DNA of 57,483 nt from an uncultured Clostridia bacterium (GCA_947626935.1 CANQUD010000009.1:1-57483), one strand, 5' to 3'; shown: positions 40,294-50,157, numbered from the stretch's first letter. Notes: generated by a model from the letters alone, not told the origin. Translations and numbers: made by a program.

Positions 40294-41229
40294 TCAGTCG
40301 AAATCGGAAAACGGATTGTCGCTCGGGGGATCGCCCGTTCCCTTTCCGCCGTTCTGTCCGCCGTTCTGTCCGCCGCCGTTCCCTCCGAAATCGGAGAATG
40401 GCTCCTCGGGCTGTCCGCCATAAGGGTTGCCCTGCCCGCCGTAGGGATTGCCTTGTCCGCCGTAAGGTGTGCCCTGCCCGCCGTAGGGGGTGTATCTGCG
40501 CCGCCGCATCTCCATGCGCTTGCGGAGATATTCGTTGTAGTCGACGGGGTCGTTGTTCCGCACCGCGCACAGGACCGCCCCGCGGAAGGGAAAGAGCACG
40601 CACAGCAGGGTCATGAGCAGAGGGCTGCGGGCGAAGTACTTACGGAAGAGCGCGATATAGATGACGGCGAGGAAGGCAATGAGCGCGATGAAAAACGTGA
40701 TATTGACGATGCCGAGCCAGACCTGCCCCTGCGTTCCGAACAGCCAGCGCAACCAAACGGGGAGCTCGCCCACGTTGGCGGTGATATAGGAAACGTCCAA
40801 CCCTGAATAGTCCAGCCCCGACCTCACCATCGGGTGCATGTAGATGAGAAATTCGGAGAGCACGTCGAGGGCGCAGACGGCGATATAGACCGTTTCGAGA
40901 ATGGCGGCGTACAGCCCCGCGCGCTTCATCTTCTGCCCGAAGAAATTGGCTTTCCCCGCGATATATCCCGCATACCATGTGTTCAGAATGGGGATGAACC
41001 CGAGAAAAGCGTATTTTTTATGCTCCTTTTTCGCCATGCGGGAAAGTCCGATCCCGCCGAGCACGACGAAGAGCAGATAGACGGCGAAAGCGAGGACAAG
41101 GCTGATCCAAAGCCCTTTCAGATAGGGCTTCGCAACGTCGAGAAGCTCCCCGCCGCGCATGGCCACGGACGAATACGCGATCGAGTACGCGACGCCCGCG
41201 AACGCGTCAAAAAATCTGAAAAATTCCAT
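40294..41229 (-). CDS. Membrane protein with PYGGQ repeat tail
   Basis: A 311-residue protein with hydrophobic segments near 41-63, 70-90, 105-125 and 165-200. From about 245 an extracellular or cytosolic tail contains four PYGGQG(N/T) units, a Gly/Asn-rich stretch and acidic ends. It is translationally close to truA (RBS GAGGAGTAAGA spans the truA stop). Function unknown. Confidence 0.8.
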   Translation of the reverse strand: MEFFRFFDAFAGVAYSIAYSSVAMRGGELLDVAKPYLKGLWISLVLAFAVYLLFVVLGGIGLSRMAKKEHKKYAFLGFIPILNTWYAGYIAGKANFFGQKMKRAGLYAAILETVYIAVCALDVLSEFLIYMHPMVRSGLDYSGLDVSYITANVGELPVWLRWLFGTQGQVWLGIVNITFFIALIAFLAVIYIALFRKYFARSPLLMTLLCVLFPFRGAVLCAVRNNDPVDYNEYLRKRMEMRRRRYTPYGGQGTPYGGQGNPYGGQGNPYGGQPEEPFSDFGGNGGGQNGGQNGGKGTGDPPSDNPFSDFD

Positions 41230-41231
41230 TC

Positions 41232-42002
41232 TTACTCCTCCGGGGCGAACAGTTCCGTCCCGTAATCAACCCGAGAGAGCGTGAGCCCGCATGCGGGCAT
41301 CGTCTTTGCAAGGAGACTGCGTTCTCCCGACGCAAATGCCTTTTGGATATTTTCTGTCGTTTTCCCGCATCCGACGGCGAAGATCTCCCCCGCCAGAATG
41401 CGCACCATGTTGTATAAAAATCCGCTTCCCGTGACCTCGATCTCGTACATGGTATGCCCGTTTGCGGTCAATTCGCGCACATCCGCCGCATAGACCGTGC
41501 GGACGGAAGTCTTTGCGGACGAGCCGCGGGCGGAGAAGGCGAGAAAGTCGTGCTCCCCCGTGACGAGACATGCGGCCTCCCGCATGCGAATAAGATCGGG
41601 CTTTGCGGCAAGGCGCGCGGCGTAGCGCGAAAGGAGAGGAAGCGGGGCGGGCGCAAAATACGCCCTGTAAAGATACGTTTTCCGTCGGGCGGAGGAAGTG
41701 CAGTCGAACCCCTGTGGCGCGGCCGCCGAAGCGAGCACTTTGAGGTCGGGCGGAAGGAGCGCGTTGAAACATTCGCGTAGTTTCTCCGCGGGGATCGCCG
41801 TCTCGCCGTCGAGGTGGCAGACCTGCCCCGCGGCATGCACGCCCGCGTCTGTTCTTCCGCTACCCGCGACGCGCGTGGGCGCACGGAAGATCTCCGAAGC
41901 GGCGGCCTCGAGCGTCCCCTGCACCGTCCGCTCCCCCTTCTTCTGTCTTTGGAATCCGCAAAAATGCGTGCCGTCGTAACTGACGAGGAGAACGTATCTC
42001 AT
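41232..42002 (-). CDS. truA: tRNA pseudouridine(38-40) synthase TruA
   Basis: A 256-residue enzyme converting uridines 38-40 of the anticodon stem to pseudouridine. Catalytic Asp in GSGRTDAGVHAAGQV (about D52), TruA-type YDGTHFCGFQRQ near 9-20 and GFLYNMVRILAG near 194-205. The ATG at 42002 overlaps the ecfT stop by 4 nt; the longer frame is an artefact inside ecfT. Confidence 0.95.
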   Translation of the reverse strand: MRYVLLVSYDGTHFCGFQRQKKGERTVQGTLEAAASEIFRAPTRVAGSGRTDAGVHAAGQVCHLDGETAIPAEKLRECFNALLPPDLKVLASAAAPQGFDCTSSARRKTYLYRAYFAPAPLPLLSRYAARLAAKPDLIRMREAACLVTGEHDFLAFSARGSSAKTSVRTVYAADVRELTANGHTMYEIEVTGSGFLYNMVRILAGEIFAVGCGKTTENIQKAFASGERSLLAKTMPACGLTLSRVDYGTELFAPEE

Positions 42003-42838
42003 ATCACAGGCCCCAGCAAAACGCCGAAGAGGTCGGCCCCGTAGATCCTCAAAAGAATGGTCGCCGCAAGCATCAGCGCGCCGATGAGAAAGGCGACGAG
42101 ATCCCGCCATGTAAACACGAGCTTTTTGTATTTCGTGCGCTTTTTGTCGCCCATATAGCAGCGCGCGTCCATCGCGTCGCCGAGTTCGTCCGCCCTGCGG
42201 AACGCGGAGAGAAGGAGCGGGATGAGCACGGGGACGATCGCCTTTACCCGCTTGAAGAGGCTCCCCGATTCGAAGTCGGCACCCCTTGCCTTCTGCGCGT
42301 TCTTGATGCGCTCGGTCTCGTCCATGAGGATGGGTATGAACCTGAGCGCTATGCTCATGATGAGCGCGAGCACATGCACGGGAAATTTGATCCATTTGAG
42401 GGGAGTGAGCAGGCTCTCGACGCCGTCGGTGAGCGCGACGGGCGTGGTCGTATAGGTCAGCATGGACGAACACGTCACGAGCAATACGAGACGGGCGACG
42501 AGGAACACCGAGAACACGATCCCCTCCCGCGTGACGGAAAAGATCCACCACGCCCAGAGAGGCTCGCTCTTCCCCGTGTAAAAGAGCACGTTGATCGCCG
42601 CCGTAAAGACGACGAGAACGATCACGCCGCGCACCGCACGCAGCACCTTCCCCACGGGAACGCGGGAAAAGGCGACCGCGAGGATGAGGACGAGCGCGCA
42701 GAGCCCCAAGCTCCAGAAGTTGTCCGCCACAAAGATCGCCGCGATGAACACGATGAGAAAGAGCAGTTTGAGGCGCGGGTCGAGGCGGTGGACAAAAGAC
42801 TTGACGGGATAGTATTGGCCGAAGGAGACGTCTTTCAT
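41999..42838 (-). CDS. ecfT: ECF transporter transmembrane component EcfT
   Basis: A 279-residue integral membrane protein. Five or six TM helices. The cytosolic coupling helices carry the two Ala-Arg motifs (KARGADF near 181, DARCYMG near 223) that grip EcfA1/EcfA2. It forms the shared energising module for vitamin/cofactor S components. Overlaps ecfA2 by 4 nt. Confidence 0.95.
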   Translation of the reverse strand: MKDVSFGQYYPVKSFVHRLDPRLKLLFLIVFIAAIFVADNFWSLGLCALVLILAVAFSRVPVGKVLRAVRGVIVLVVFTAAINVLFYTGKSEPLWAWWIFSVTREGIVFSVFLVARLVLLVTCSSMLTYTTTPVALTDGVESLLTPLKWIKFPVHVLALIMSIALRFIPILMDETERIKNAQKARGADFESGSLFKRVKAIVPVLIPLLLSAFRRADELGDAMDARCYMGDKKRTKYKKLVFTWRDLVAFLIGALMLAATILLRIYGADLFGVLLGPVI

Positions 42839-43752
42839 GCTCTGCCCCCCTTTTCTTTGAGGGCGAGCACGGCGCGGACGAAGCCTTCCACGGTGAAATC
42901 GCAGTCCACGTTCACGCCCCGCGCCCCGAGCGCGCGGCAGAGTTTGGCGGTGAGCGGAATGTCGAGGCCGAGACGTTCAAGCTCTTCATGTCTCTTGAAG
43001 AGTTCTTTGGGCGGGAGCGAGAAAACGACCCTTCCCTCGGCAAAGACCGCGGACATGGTACAGTTCTCCGCGATCTCGTCCATGTCGTGCGAAACAATGA
43101 CGACCGTCTTGCACCAGCTCTTATGCAGGCGGTGGAGCAGCTCCATGAGCTCGCGCTTGCCGAGAGGGTCGAGCCCCGCGGCGGGTTCGTCGAGAATGAG
43201 GACCTCGGGCTTGGTGACGATGACGCCCGCGATCGCGGCGCGCCGCTTCTGCCCTCCCGAAAGGTCGAAGGGGGACTTGTTCGCGACTTCGCCGTAGTCG
43301 AGCCCGACCGCGGCGAGCGCGTCCCTGACGGCGCGTCCGATCTCGTCCGCGGAGAGCTTTTTATCGGAAAAATTTTTCAGCCCGAAGGCGACGTCGTCCT
43401 TCACCGTCTCCGCAAAGAGTTGGTACTCGGGGTATTGGAACACCATGCCGACCGAGCGCCTGAGGGCGCGGAAATCCGTCTTTTTCGAGGCAAGGTCGAA
43501 GTCCCCGACGCGCAAAACCGTCTTGCATTCCCCCTCTTTTTTGCGCTTTTCGCGATAGCGTTTCATGGAGGAGGGCAGGCGGAGAAGCCCGTTCAGATGC
43601 TGCACAAAGGTGGATTTTCCGCTCCCCGTGTGCCCGAGAATGCCGAAAAATTCCCCCTCTTCGATCGTGAGGGATACGTCGTCGAGCGCCTTCGTCTCGA
43701 ACGGGGACTTCGGATTATAGGTGTATGAGAGGTGTTCGGCTACGATCCGCAT
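42835..43752 (-). CDS. ecfA2: ECF transporter ATPase EcfA2
   Basis: A 305-residue ABC ATPase. Walker A GHTGSGKST near 40, Q-loop VFQYPEYQLF, signature LSGGQKRRAAIAG near 164, Walker B VLILDEPAAGLDP, switch His in VSHDMDE. Slightly long, with an insertion after Walker A (residues about 62-80). It pairs with EcfA1 and overlaps it by 13 nt. Confidence 0.95.
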   Translation of the reverse strand: MRIVAEHLSYTYNPKSPFETKALDDVSLTIEEGEFFGILGHTGSGKSTFVQHLNGLLRLPSSMKRYREKRKKEGECKTVLRVGDFDLASKKTDFRALRRSVGMVFQYPEYQLFAETVKDDVAFGLKNFSDKKLSADEIGRAVRDALAAVGLDYGEVANKSPFDLSGGQKRRAAIAGVIVTKPEVLILDEPAAGLDPLGKRELMELLHRLHKSWCKTVVIVSHDMDEIAENCTMSAVFAEGRVVFSLPPKELFKRHEELERLGLDIPLTAKLCRALGARGVNVDCDFTVEGFVRAVLALKEKGGRA

Positions 43753-44570
43753 GAAAGTTCTCCTGCGATCTCATCCGCCAATTTTTCGATTTCGAGGGTG
43801 CTCTTTACGGACATGCCCCCCTCGGAAAGCCTCTGCGCGATGACCGCGATGCGCGGAAGCGCAAGGTTGTAAGTGGTGAGTTCTTCATGGCGGGCGAAGA
43901 TCTCGGCGGGCGTTCCCCGCATGACGATCTCCCCCCTGTTCATCACGATGGCGCGGTCTGCGAGCAGTGCTTCCTCGACAAAATGCGTGATGAGAATGAC
44001 CGTCATCTTCTCCTCGCGGTTGAGGCGGAGCACGACGTCGACGATCTCCTTTCTGCCCCTCGGATCGAGCATGGCGGTGGATTCGTCGAGGATCATGATC
44101 TTCGGCTTTAAGGCGAGGACGCCCGCGATCGCGACGCGCTGTTTCTGCCCGCCCGAAAGACGGGAAACGGTGGCGTGGCGGTATTCGGACATGCCGACGG
44201 CGGACAGCGCAAAGTCGATGCGCCTTGCGATCTCCTCGCGCGGCGCGCCCACGTTCTCGGCACCGAAAGCGACGTCGTCTTCCACGATCGAAGCGACGGT
44301 CTGGTTGTCGGGATTCTGAAAGACGACCCCGACCTGCTTGCGGACTTCATAGAGATGCTTTTCGTCGAGCGGGGTGCCGAAAACGGTGATCGAGCCCCTT
44401 TCCGCCTCCAAGATCCCGTTGGCAAGGCGGGCAAGCGTGCTCTTGCCGCTGCCGTTGTGACCGAGCACGGCGACGAACTCGCCCTCCTTCACCGCAAGAT
44501 CGAGTTTTGGGATACGGAAGCCGCCCTCTCCGTAGGAAAAGGCGACGTCCTTAAATTCGATTGCATACAT
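43740..44570 (-). CDS. ecfA1: ECF transporter ATPase EcfA1
   Basis: A 276-residue ABC ATPase. Walker A GHNGSGKST near 37, Q-loop VFQNPDNQTV, signature LSGGQKQRVAIAG, Walker B IMILDESTAML, switch His in ITHFVEE. The start at 44570 is chosen because the usual family opening (YAIEFKDVAFSY) begins there and the promoter -10 lies only 16 nt upstream. The longer frame would begin before the promoter. Confidence 0.93.
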   Translation of the reverse strand: MYAIEFKDVAFSYGEGGFRIPKLDLAVKEGEFVAVLGHNGSGKSTLARLANGILEAERGSITVFGTPLDEKHLYEVRKQVGVVFQNPDNQTVASIVEDDVAFGAENVGAPREEIARRIDFALSAVGMSEYRHATVSRLSGGQKQRVAIAGVLALKPKIMILDESTAMLDPRGRKEIVDVVLRLNREEKMTVILITHFVEEALLADRAIVMNRGEIVMRGTPAEIFARHEELTTYNLALPRIAVIAQRLSEGGMSVKSTLEIEKLADEIAGELSCGS

Positions 44571-44585
44571 AACGATACGCATTCC

Positions 44586-44614
44586 ATTATACCAAAACGG
44601 CGGGCGATTTACAA
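44586..44614 (-). promoter_or_regulatory. Promoter of the ecf-truA operon
   Basis: Minus-strand TTGTAA (44609-44614), 17-bp spacer, TATAAT (44586-44591). Transcription would start about 9-10 nt before the ecfA1 ATG, leaving almost no leader. Confidence 0.65.
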
Positions 44615-44727
44615 TGAAATCGGTGTGAAATTCGGGAAATTTATAAAATTTTTTCAAATTGTTGCATGGGAAAAGGCGGCAAGAGAGCCCTGCCGCCCGC
44701 GTATTTCGCTATCCGCGCACCCTGCCG

Positions 44728-46161
44728 TCAACCCTTCTTTTTCCTCGGAACGAGCAGGACGATGAGAATGACGACGCCCGCGATCACCACGGCCGCGCCG
44801 AGCAGAACGGCGACCGCAACGCCCGCAATGAGCACCGCAGCGGCGGAGAAGGACGAGGAGCCGCTCCCCTCTCCCGCGATGCGGAAGGTGAGTTCGCCGA
44901 GAGGAAGCCCTTCGCGCTCGCAGACATACCCGCTCTCCGTCTCCCCGAAGGTCAGGTTCGCGCCGTCATAGGAGCCGTCGAAGGAGACGTCGAAGGGCGT
45001 GAGAAGCTCTATTTCGAGCGTCCCGAAGTCAGCCCATCGGTGTGCGGGAGAGAGGTAGTAGATGTATTCGTAACTGCCCGTGTCGTCGATCGAGGGATAC
45101 AAAGGCGCGGCGACCGTATTCACGAGGCGGCCGCCCGCGGGGATCGTGAGCGAGTACTTGTACCAGCGCATCAGCTCCCGTTCGCCCAAACAGGAGAGAT
45201 CGGCCTGGAGAAACCCGTCGTTGCTTTCAAATCTGTGCAGGCAATCGACCGTGGCGTTGTAGAAATCCACGGAAGAGACCCCTTCGGGGCGCGCTTCCTC
45301 CAAGCGTTCGGCAAACGTTCTCTCCCCGCCGCTCACGACTGCGGCCTCCGCGCCCTCCACGCTTTCATAGCGGCGGAACCAGCCCCCGGCCGCGCGCTTC
45401 ACCTCCGTTTTGAGAATGCGCGGCGCCTCTCCGAGCGAGAAGAAGGATTGATCGGCGCGGACGGTCAGAAGGAGATTTCCCTCCTCGATCCGCCTGTCGC
45501 CGCTCTCGGAAAAAATGTGCGTGCGCACGGGATCGTAGCTCATCGCGATCTCGACGTAATAGTCCGAAAGGCTCTCTTGGGTGGAGTTTTCGAATGTCAG
45601 ATCGCAGACATGGTACCTTCCTTTCATGTCGGGAGTATAGAAAATGTCCTCCCTGTAACCGTCTGCGATGAGGTACATATCGTTGCAATCGAACGCCCAG
45701 CTCCCGTAGGGATAATAGGTGTGGCGCAGTTCGCTTTCGATCGTTTGCCCGTCCGCCGTGATGACGTAGCCCTCGCGGTCATCGAGGTCGGACCAATCGC
45801 CGCTCAGGTAGTCGGGACGGATCCCGAACGGAAAGACGAGCTCCATCTCGATATCCATATCGGTGGGGTTGTAGAAACGGTATTCCGCCGTGACGCGCGC
45901 CGTGTACGAGGCGAGGTCCTCTTTGGAGGAATAGAATTTTTCGGGCGTCACGGGAATGTCGAACGTCAGCCTTTCGCTCTCCACCTCGACGGGGCACTGC
46001 CCGCCCGTGACGATCGCGCCCGAGGAAGGCGTGCCGCTCCAATAGGGAGGCGCGGAATTGGCGGACGCCCCGACGCGCATCCCCGCGCCGCAGAGCGTTG
46101 CGGCGGCAAGCGCCGACGCCGCGGCAAGCGAAAGGACCTTGACCGATAGACTCTTCTTCAT
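44728..46161 (-). CDS. Exported protein with C-terminal membrane anchor
   Basis: A 477-residue protein. Signal peptide (about 1-33, KKSLSVKVLSLAAASALAAA), large beta-rich extracytoplasmic region, a Ser-rich linker, one TM helix near 445-470 and a short basic stop (RKKKG). No sortase motif. The anchoring and layout suggest a surface sensor or structural protein; no family recognised. RBS AAGGAGTACGGTC. A TATAAT at 46195-46200 (minus strand) is a likely -10. Confidence 0.82.
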   Translation of the reverse strand: MKKSLSVKVLSLAAASALAAATLCGAGMRVGASANSAPPYWSGTPSSGAIVTGGQCPVEVESERLTFDIPVTPEKFYSSKEDLASYTARVTAEYRFYNPTDMDIEMELVFPFGIRPDYLSGDWSDLDDREGYVITADGQTIESELRHTYYPYGSWAFDCNDMYLIADGYREDIFYTPDMKGRYHVCDLTFENSTQESLSDYYVEIAMSYDPVRTHIFSESGDRRIEEGNLLLTVRADQSFFSLGEAPRILKTEVKRAAGGWFRRYESVEGAEAAVVSGGERTFAERLEEARPEGVSSVDFYNATVDCLHRFESNDGFLQADLSCLGERELMRWYKYSLTIPAGGRLVNTVAAPLYPSIDDTGSYEYIYYLSPAHRWADFGTLEIELLTPFDVSFDGSYDGANLTFGETESGYVCEREGLPLGELTFRIAGEGSGSSSFSAAAVLIAGVAVAVLLGAAVVIAGVVILIVLLVPRKKKG

Positions 46162-46465
46162 GACCGTACTCCTTGACTTAGCGTTCTTAACATAATTATA
46201 ACGTATGGGAGAGGGATTTGTCCCGCCTTTGCGGAAAATTTTCCGAAATTTTTTTTGATGAAAAAGTTGAAACTCCTTTTTTCACAGCGCAAGAAAAACC
46301 GTCCTTTGCGGAAAAATTTGTATTCCTTTTTATTTGAATGAATTATGATTGTGTTGACAAGCCCGAATAAAATCGTTATAATAATCTTCGGCAGCGTGCG
46401 AAGAGGGCTTTTCTTCTTCCGCGGGCCGAATCCAAATTCGTAATCTAAAATATGGAGGTTGTTTC
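46162..46465. other. Divergent promoter region between exported-protein gene and nifJ
   Basis: No gene in this 304-bp gap. It holds the minus-strand -10 near 46195-46200, a 14-bp palindrome CGGAAAATTTTCCG (46232-46245) followed by a T run on the plus strand (possible terminator or operator), and the nifJ promoter. Confidence 0.6.
46354..46382 (+). promoter_or_regulatory. nifJ promoter
   Basis: TTGACA (46354-46359), 17-bp spacer, TATAAT (46377-46382): full consensus, in line with a highly expressed central-metabolism gene. Confidence 0.85.
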
Positions 46466-49400
46466 ATGACAAAAATGACAATCGACGGCAATACCGCCGC
46501 CTCGCATGTCGCTTATGCCTTTTCGGAAGTGGCTGCGATCTACCCCATCACCCCCTCCTCCCCCATGGCGGAAGCCGCAGACGAGTGGGCGACGCAGGGC
46601 AGAGTGAACATGTGGGGGCAGAAGCTCCGCATCACCGAAATGCAGTCGGAGGGCGGCGCCGCCGGCGCAGTGCACGGCTCTCTCACCGCGGGCGCGCTCA
46701 CCACGACGTACACCGCTTCGCAGGGGCTCCTTCTCATGATCCCCAATATGTATAAGATCTCGGGCGAACTGCTGCCGATGGTCATGCACGTCTCCGCACG
46801 CGCCCTCGCCGCACATTCGCTGAATATCTTCGGCGACCATGCCGACGTCATGGCGTGCCGCCAGACCGGGTTCGCGATGATCGCGGGCTGCTCGGTGCAG
46901 GAAGTCATGGACATTGCGACCGTGGCGCATCTTTCCACCCTCCGCTCCCGCGTCCCCTTCATCAACTTCTTCGACGGCTTCCGCACCTCTCACGAGGTCG
47001 CCAAGATCGACGCCATCGACTATGACGAACTGAAATCCCTCTTCGACAAGAAAGGGCTCGCCAAAGACGTTGCGGAATTCAAGGCGCGCGCGCTCAATCC
47101 CGAGCACCCCGTCCAGCGCGGCACCGCCCAGAATGGCGACACCTACTTCCAGAACCGCGAGACGGCGAACAGCTACTATGCGGCTACTCCCGCCATCGTG
47201 CAGGAGATGATGGACGCGGTGGGCGATCTCACGGGCAGAAGATATCACCTGTTCGATTATGTCGGCGCACCCGACGCGGAAGAAGTCGTCGTCATCATGG
47301 GCTCCGGCGCGGAGACCGTGGAGGAATCCATCAACAAGCTCAATGCGCAGGGCAAGAAATACGGCCTCATCAAAGTGCGTCTGTACCGTCCTTTCGTGGC
47401 GGACGCATTCGTCGCAGCCATTCCCGCGACCTGCAAGAAGATGGCCGTCCTCGACAGGACGAAGGAACCCGGTTCCCTCGGCGAACCCCTCTACCTCGAC
47501 GTCTGCACCGCGCTCCTCGAAAAGGGCGTGGGCGGCATCAAGGTCGTCGGCGGCAGATACGGCCTCGGCTCCAAAGAGTTCAACCCCTCGATGGTGCTCG
47601 CCGTCTACAAAAACCTCGAGCTCAAAGAGCCGAAGAACCACTTCACCGTCGGCATCTATGAGGATGTGACCAATTCCTCCCTCGATTTCTCCGAGAAATT
47701 CGACGCCGCGCCCGCAGGCTCCACCTCGGCGAAGTTCTACGGCCTCGGCTCGGACGGCACCGTCGGCGCGAACAAGAATTCCATCAAGATCATCGGCGAC
47801 CACACCGATATGTACGCGCAGGCTTACTTCTTCTACGACAGCAAGAAGTCGGGCGGCATCACCGTCTCCCACCTCAGATTCGGCAAAACGCCCATCCAGA
47901 GCGAATACCTCATCGACGCGGCGGACTTCATCGCCTGCCATAATCCCTCCTATGTCATCCGCTACGATATGGCGAGCGACCTCAAGGAGGGCGGCTCCTT
48001 CCTCCTCAACGCGCCGTGGACGACCGTCGAAGAGCTCGACAAGAACCTGCCCGCGAAAATGAAGAACCTGCTCGCGAAGAAGCACGCGAAACTCTATGTG
48101 ATCGACGCGATCAAGATCGCCCGCGGGCTCGGCCTCGGCGGGAGAACGAACACCATTCTCCAATCCGCTTTCTTCTACATCAACGAGCAGATCATGCCGT
48201 ACACCGACGCCGTCGAGTACATGAAGAAGATGGCGTATAAGTCCTTCGCGAAGAAGGGCGACGCCGTCGTCCAGATGAACTACAACGCCATCGACAGCGC
48301 AAAGGAAAACCTCGTCAAGATCGAGATCCCCGCTTCGTGGGCGACCACGACGGAGGGCGCGGAGATGGTGAAGCTCGCCGACAACGACTACTTCCGCTCC
48401 GTGATCGCGCCCATCCTCGCGCTCGAGGGCGATAAGCTCCCCTCCTCCGCTTTCAGCCCGGACGGGACCGTTCCCACGGGTACGACCAAATTCGAAAAGC
48501 GCGGCGTTGCCGTCACCGTTCCCGCATGGAACATCGACAAGTGCATCCAATGCAACCAGTGCTCCTTCGTCTGCCCGCACGCGTGCATCCGCCCCTACCT
48601 CGTCGAGGACGGGAAGGAAGTTCCCGCGACGTTCAAGACCAAGCCCGCGCTTCAGGCAAAGGGATATACGTTCCGCGTTCAGGTCTCCCCGCTCGACTGT
48701 ATGGGGTGCGGCGTGTGCGCCGAAGTCTGCCCCGTCAACAGGAAAGCGCGCGCCGACGCCGAAAAAGCAGGCAGCAAAGCCGATCCCGCCGCTTGCGCTC
48801 TCAACATGGTGCCCTTCGCACAGCTCGAAGAGGTCGAGGCGGCGAATTGGGACTTTGCACAGACCCTTCCCGACGCTCCCGCCGAGGCGATCGCTAAGAT
48901 GGCGGACGTCAAGAAGTCGCAGTTCACCCATTCGCTGTTCGAGTTCTCGGGCGCATGCGCAGGCTGCGGCGAGACCCCGTACGTCAAAGTCGTCACCCAA
49001 CTCTTCGGCGACAGAATGATCGTTGCGAACGCGACGGGTTGCTCCTCCATCTACGGCGGTTCCTCCCCGACGTGCCCTTACACCACCAACAAACAGGGCC
49101 ACGGCCCCGCTTGGGCGAATTCCCTCTTCGAGGACAACGCCGAATTCGGCTACGGCATGCACCTCGCCTATAAGGCAAGAAGGGGCGCGCTCGCAGAGAA
49201 GATCGAAAAGCTCGAAAAACTCTGGGCGGATTGGGAAGAAGGCAAGGCGGCGTGCCGCGCATGGCTCGACGGCTGCGACGACGCCGAAGCGAGCAAGACC
49301 GCTTCCGCCGCGCTCGTCAAGTGCCTCGAAGAATGCAAGGATTGCGGCTGCGAATGCGACGCCCTCTGCAAAGAGGTGTATTCCGAAAAGGACTGCCTCG

Positions 49401-50050
49401 TCAAGAAGTCGTTCTGGATCTTCGGCGGCGACGGCTGGGCATACGATATCGGCTACGGCGGACTTGACCACGTCCTCGCATGCGGCGAAGATGTGAACGT
49501 GCTCGTTCTCGATACGGAAGTCTATTCCAACACCGGCGGACAGGCAAGCAAGTCCACACCTATCGGCGCGGTCGCGAAGTTCGCTTCGGGCGGCAAGCGC
49601 GTCAAGAAGAAGGACCTCGGCATGATCGCGGCAAGCTACGGCTATGTCTATGTCGCTCAGGTCGCTATGGGCGCAGACCAGGCCCAGCTCATCAAGGCTT
49701 TGAAGGAAGCCGAGGCGTACAAGGGACCTTCCCTCGTCATCGCCTACGCGCCTTGCATCAACCACGGCATCAATATGATGAAGTCGCAGGCAGAGGAGAA
49801 GAACGCGGTGGAGTGCGGCTATTGGCAGCTCTACCGTTACAACCCCGCGCTCGCGGAAAAGGGCGAGAACCCCTTCACGCTCGATTCGAAGGATCCCACG
49901 GGCGACTATCAGGCGTTCATCCTCGGCGAGACCCGCTACGCTTCCCTCAAAAAGACGCAGCCCGCCGTCGCGGAAGAGCTCTTCAAGAAGACGGAAGAGA
50001 GCTCCAAGCAGCGGCTCGCGGGATATAAGAAGATGGCAGGCAAGGAGTAA
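46466..50050 (+). CDS. nifJ: Pyruvate:ferredoxin (flavodoxin) oxidoreductase
   Basis: A 1194-residue single-chain enzyme that converts pyruvate and CoA to acetyl-CoA, CO2 and reduced ferredoxin. Domains in order: N-terminal TPP-pyrimidine domain (YPITPSSPMAEAADEW), gamma and CoA-binding domains, a two-cluster ferredoxin domain (CIQCNQCSFVCPHACIRP near 692 and CMGCGVCAEVCPVN near 745), then the C-terminal TPP domain (CAGCGETPYVK near 832; GDGWAYDIGYGG near 988; SNTGGQASKSTP near 1020). Length is normal. RBS GGAGG. Main energy-metabolism enzyme of an anaerobe. Confidence 0.97.
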   Translation: MTKMTIDGNTAASHVAYAFSEVAAIYPITPSSPMAEAADEWATQGRVNMWGQKLRITEMQSEGGAAGAVHGSLTAGALTTTYTASQGLLLMIPNMYKISGELLPMVMHVSARALAAHSLNIFGDHADVMACRQTGFAMIAGCSVQEVMDIATVAHLSTLRSRVPFINFFDGFRTSHEVAKIDAIDYDELKSLFDKKGLAKDVAEFKARALNPEHPVQRGTAQNGDTYFQNRETANSYYAATPAIVQEMMDAVGDLTGRRYHLFDYVGAPDAEEVVVIMGSGAETVEESINKLNAQGKKYGLIKVRLYRPFVADAFVAAIPATCKKMAVLDRTKEPGSLGEPLYLDVCTALLEKGVGGIKVVGGRYGLGSKEFNPSMVLAVYKNLELKEPKNHFTVGIYEDVTNSSLDFSEKFDAAPAGSTSAKFYGLGSDGTVGANKNSIKIIGDHTDMYAQAYFFYDSKKSGGITVSHLRFGKTPIQSEYLIDAADFIACHNPSYVIRYDMASDLKEGGSFLLNAPWTTVEELDKNLPAKMKNLLAKKHAKLYVIDAIKIARGLGLGGRTNTILQSAFFYINEQIMPYTDAVEYMKKMAYKSFAKKGDAVVQMNYNAIDSAKENLVKIEIPASWATTTEGAEMVKLADNDYFRSVIAPILALEGDKLPSSAFSPDGTVPTGTTKFEKRGVAVTVPAWNIDKCIQCNQCSFVCPHACIRPYLVEDGKEVPATFKTKPALQAKGYTFRVQVSPLDCMGCGVCAEVCPVNRKARADAEKAGSKADPAACALNMVPFAQLEEVEAANWDFAQTLPDAPAEAIAKMADVKKSQFTHSLFEFSGACAGCGETPYVKVVTQLFGDRMIVANATGCSSIYGGSSPTCPYTTNKQGHGPAWANSLFEDNAEFGYGMHLAYKARRGALAEKIEKLEKLWADWEEGKAACRAWLDGCDDAEASKTASAALVKCLEECKDCGCECDALCKEVYSEKDCLVKKSFWIFGGDGWAYDIGYGGLDHVLACGEDVNVLVLDTEVYSNTGGQASKSTPIGAVAKFASGGKRVKKKDLGMIAASYGYVYVAQVAMGADQAQLIKALKEAEAYKGPSLVIAYAPCINHGINMMKSQAEEKNAVECGYWQLYRYNPALAEKGENPFTLDSKDPTGDYQAFILGETRYASLKKTQPAVAEELFKKTEESSKQRLAGYKKMAGKE

Positions 50051-50126
50051 GATCCCCTACCCATGTCCGAGGTCAGGCCTCGAAAATGCGCTTTTTGAAG
50101 TTTGAAACGCACAATAAAATTGAAAA

Positions 50127-50152
50127 GCGTCCCCGACGTTCGTCGGGGACGC
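50127..50152 (+). terminator. GC-rich hairpin after nifJ
   Basis: A 12-bp stem (50127-50138 with 50141-50152) without a T run on the plus strand. It stands between nifJ and tRNA-Ser and may end or stabilise the nifJ transcript. Confidence 0.55.
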
Positions 50153-50157
50153 ATAAC

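Noticed and set aside
46445-49765. A 1106-codon open frame antisense to nifJ
   Set aside because: It mirrors the G/C-rich codon pattern of nifJ, has no RBS or domain, and nifJ is unmistakable on the other strand.
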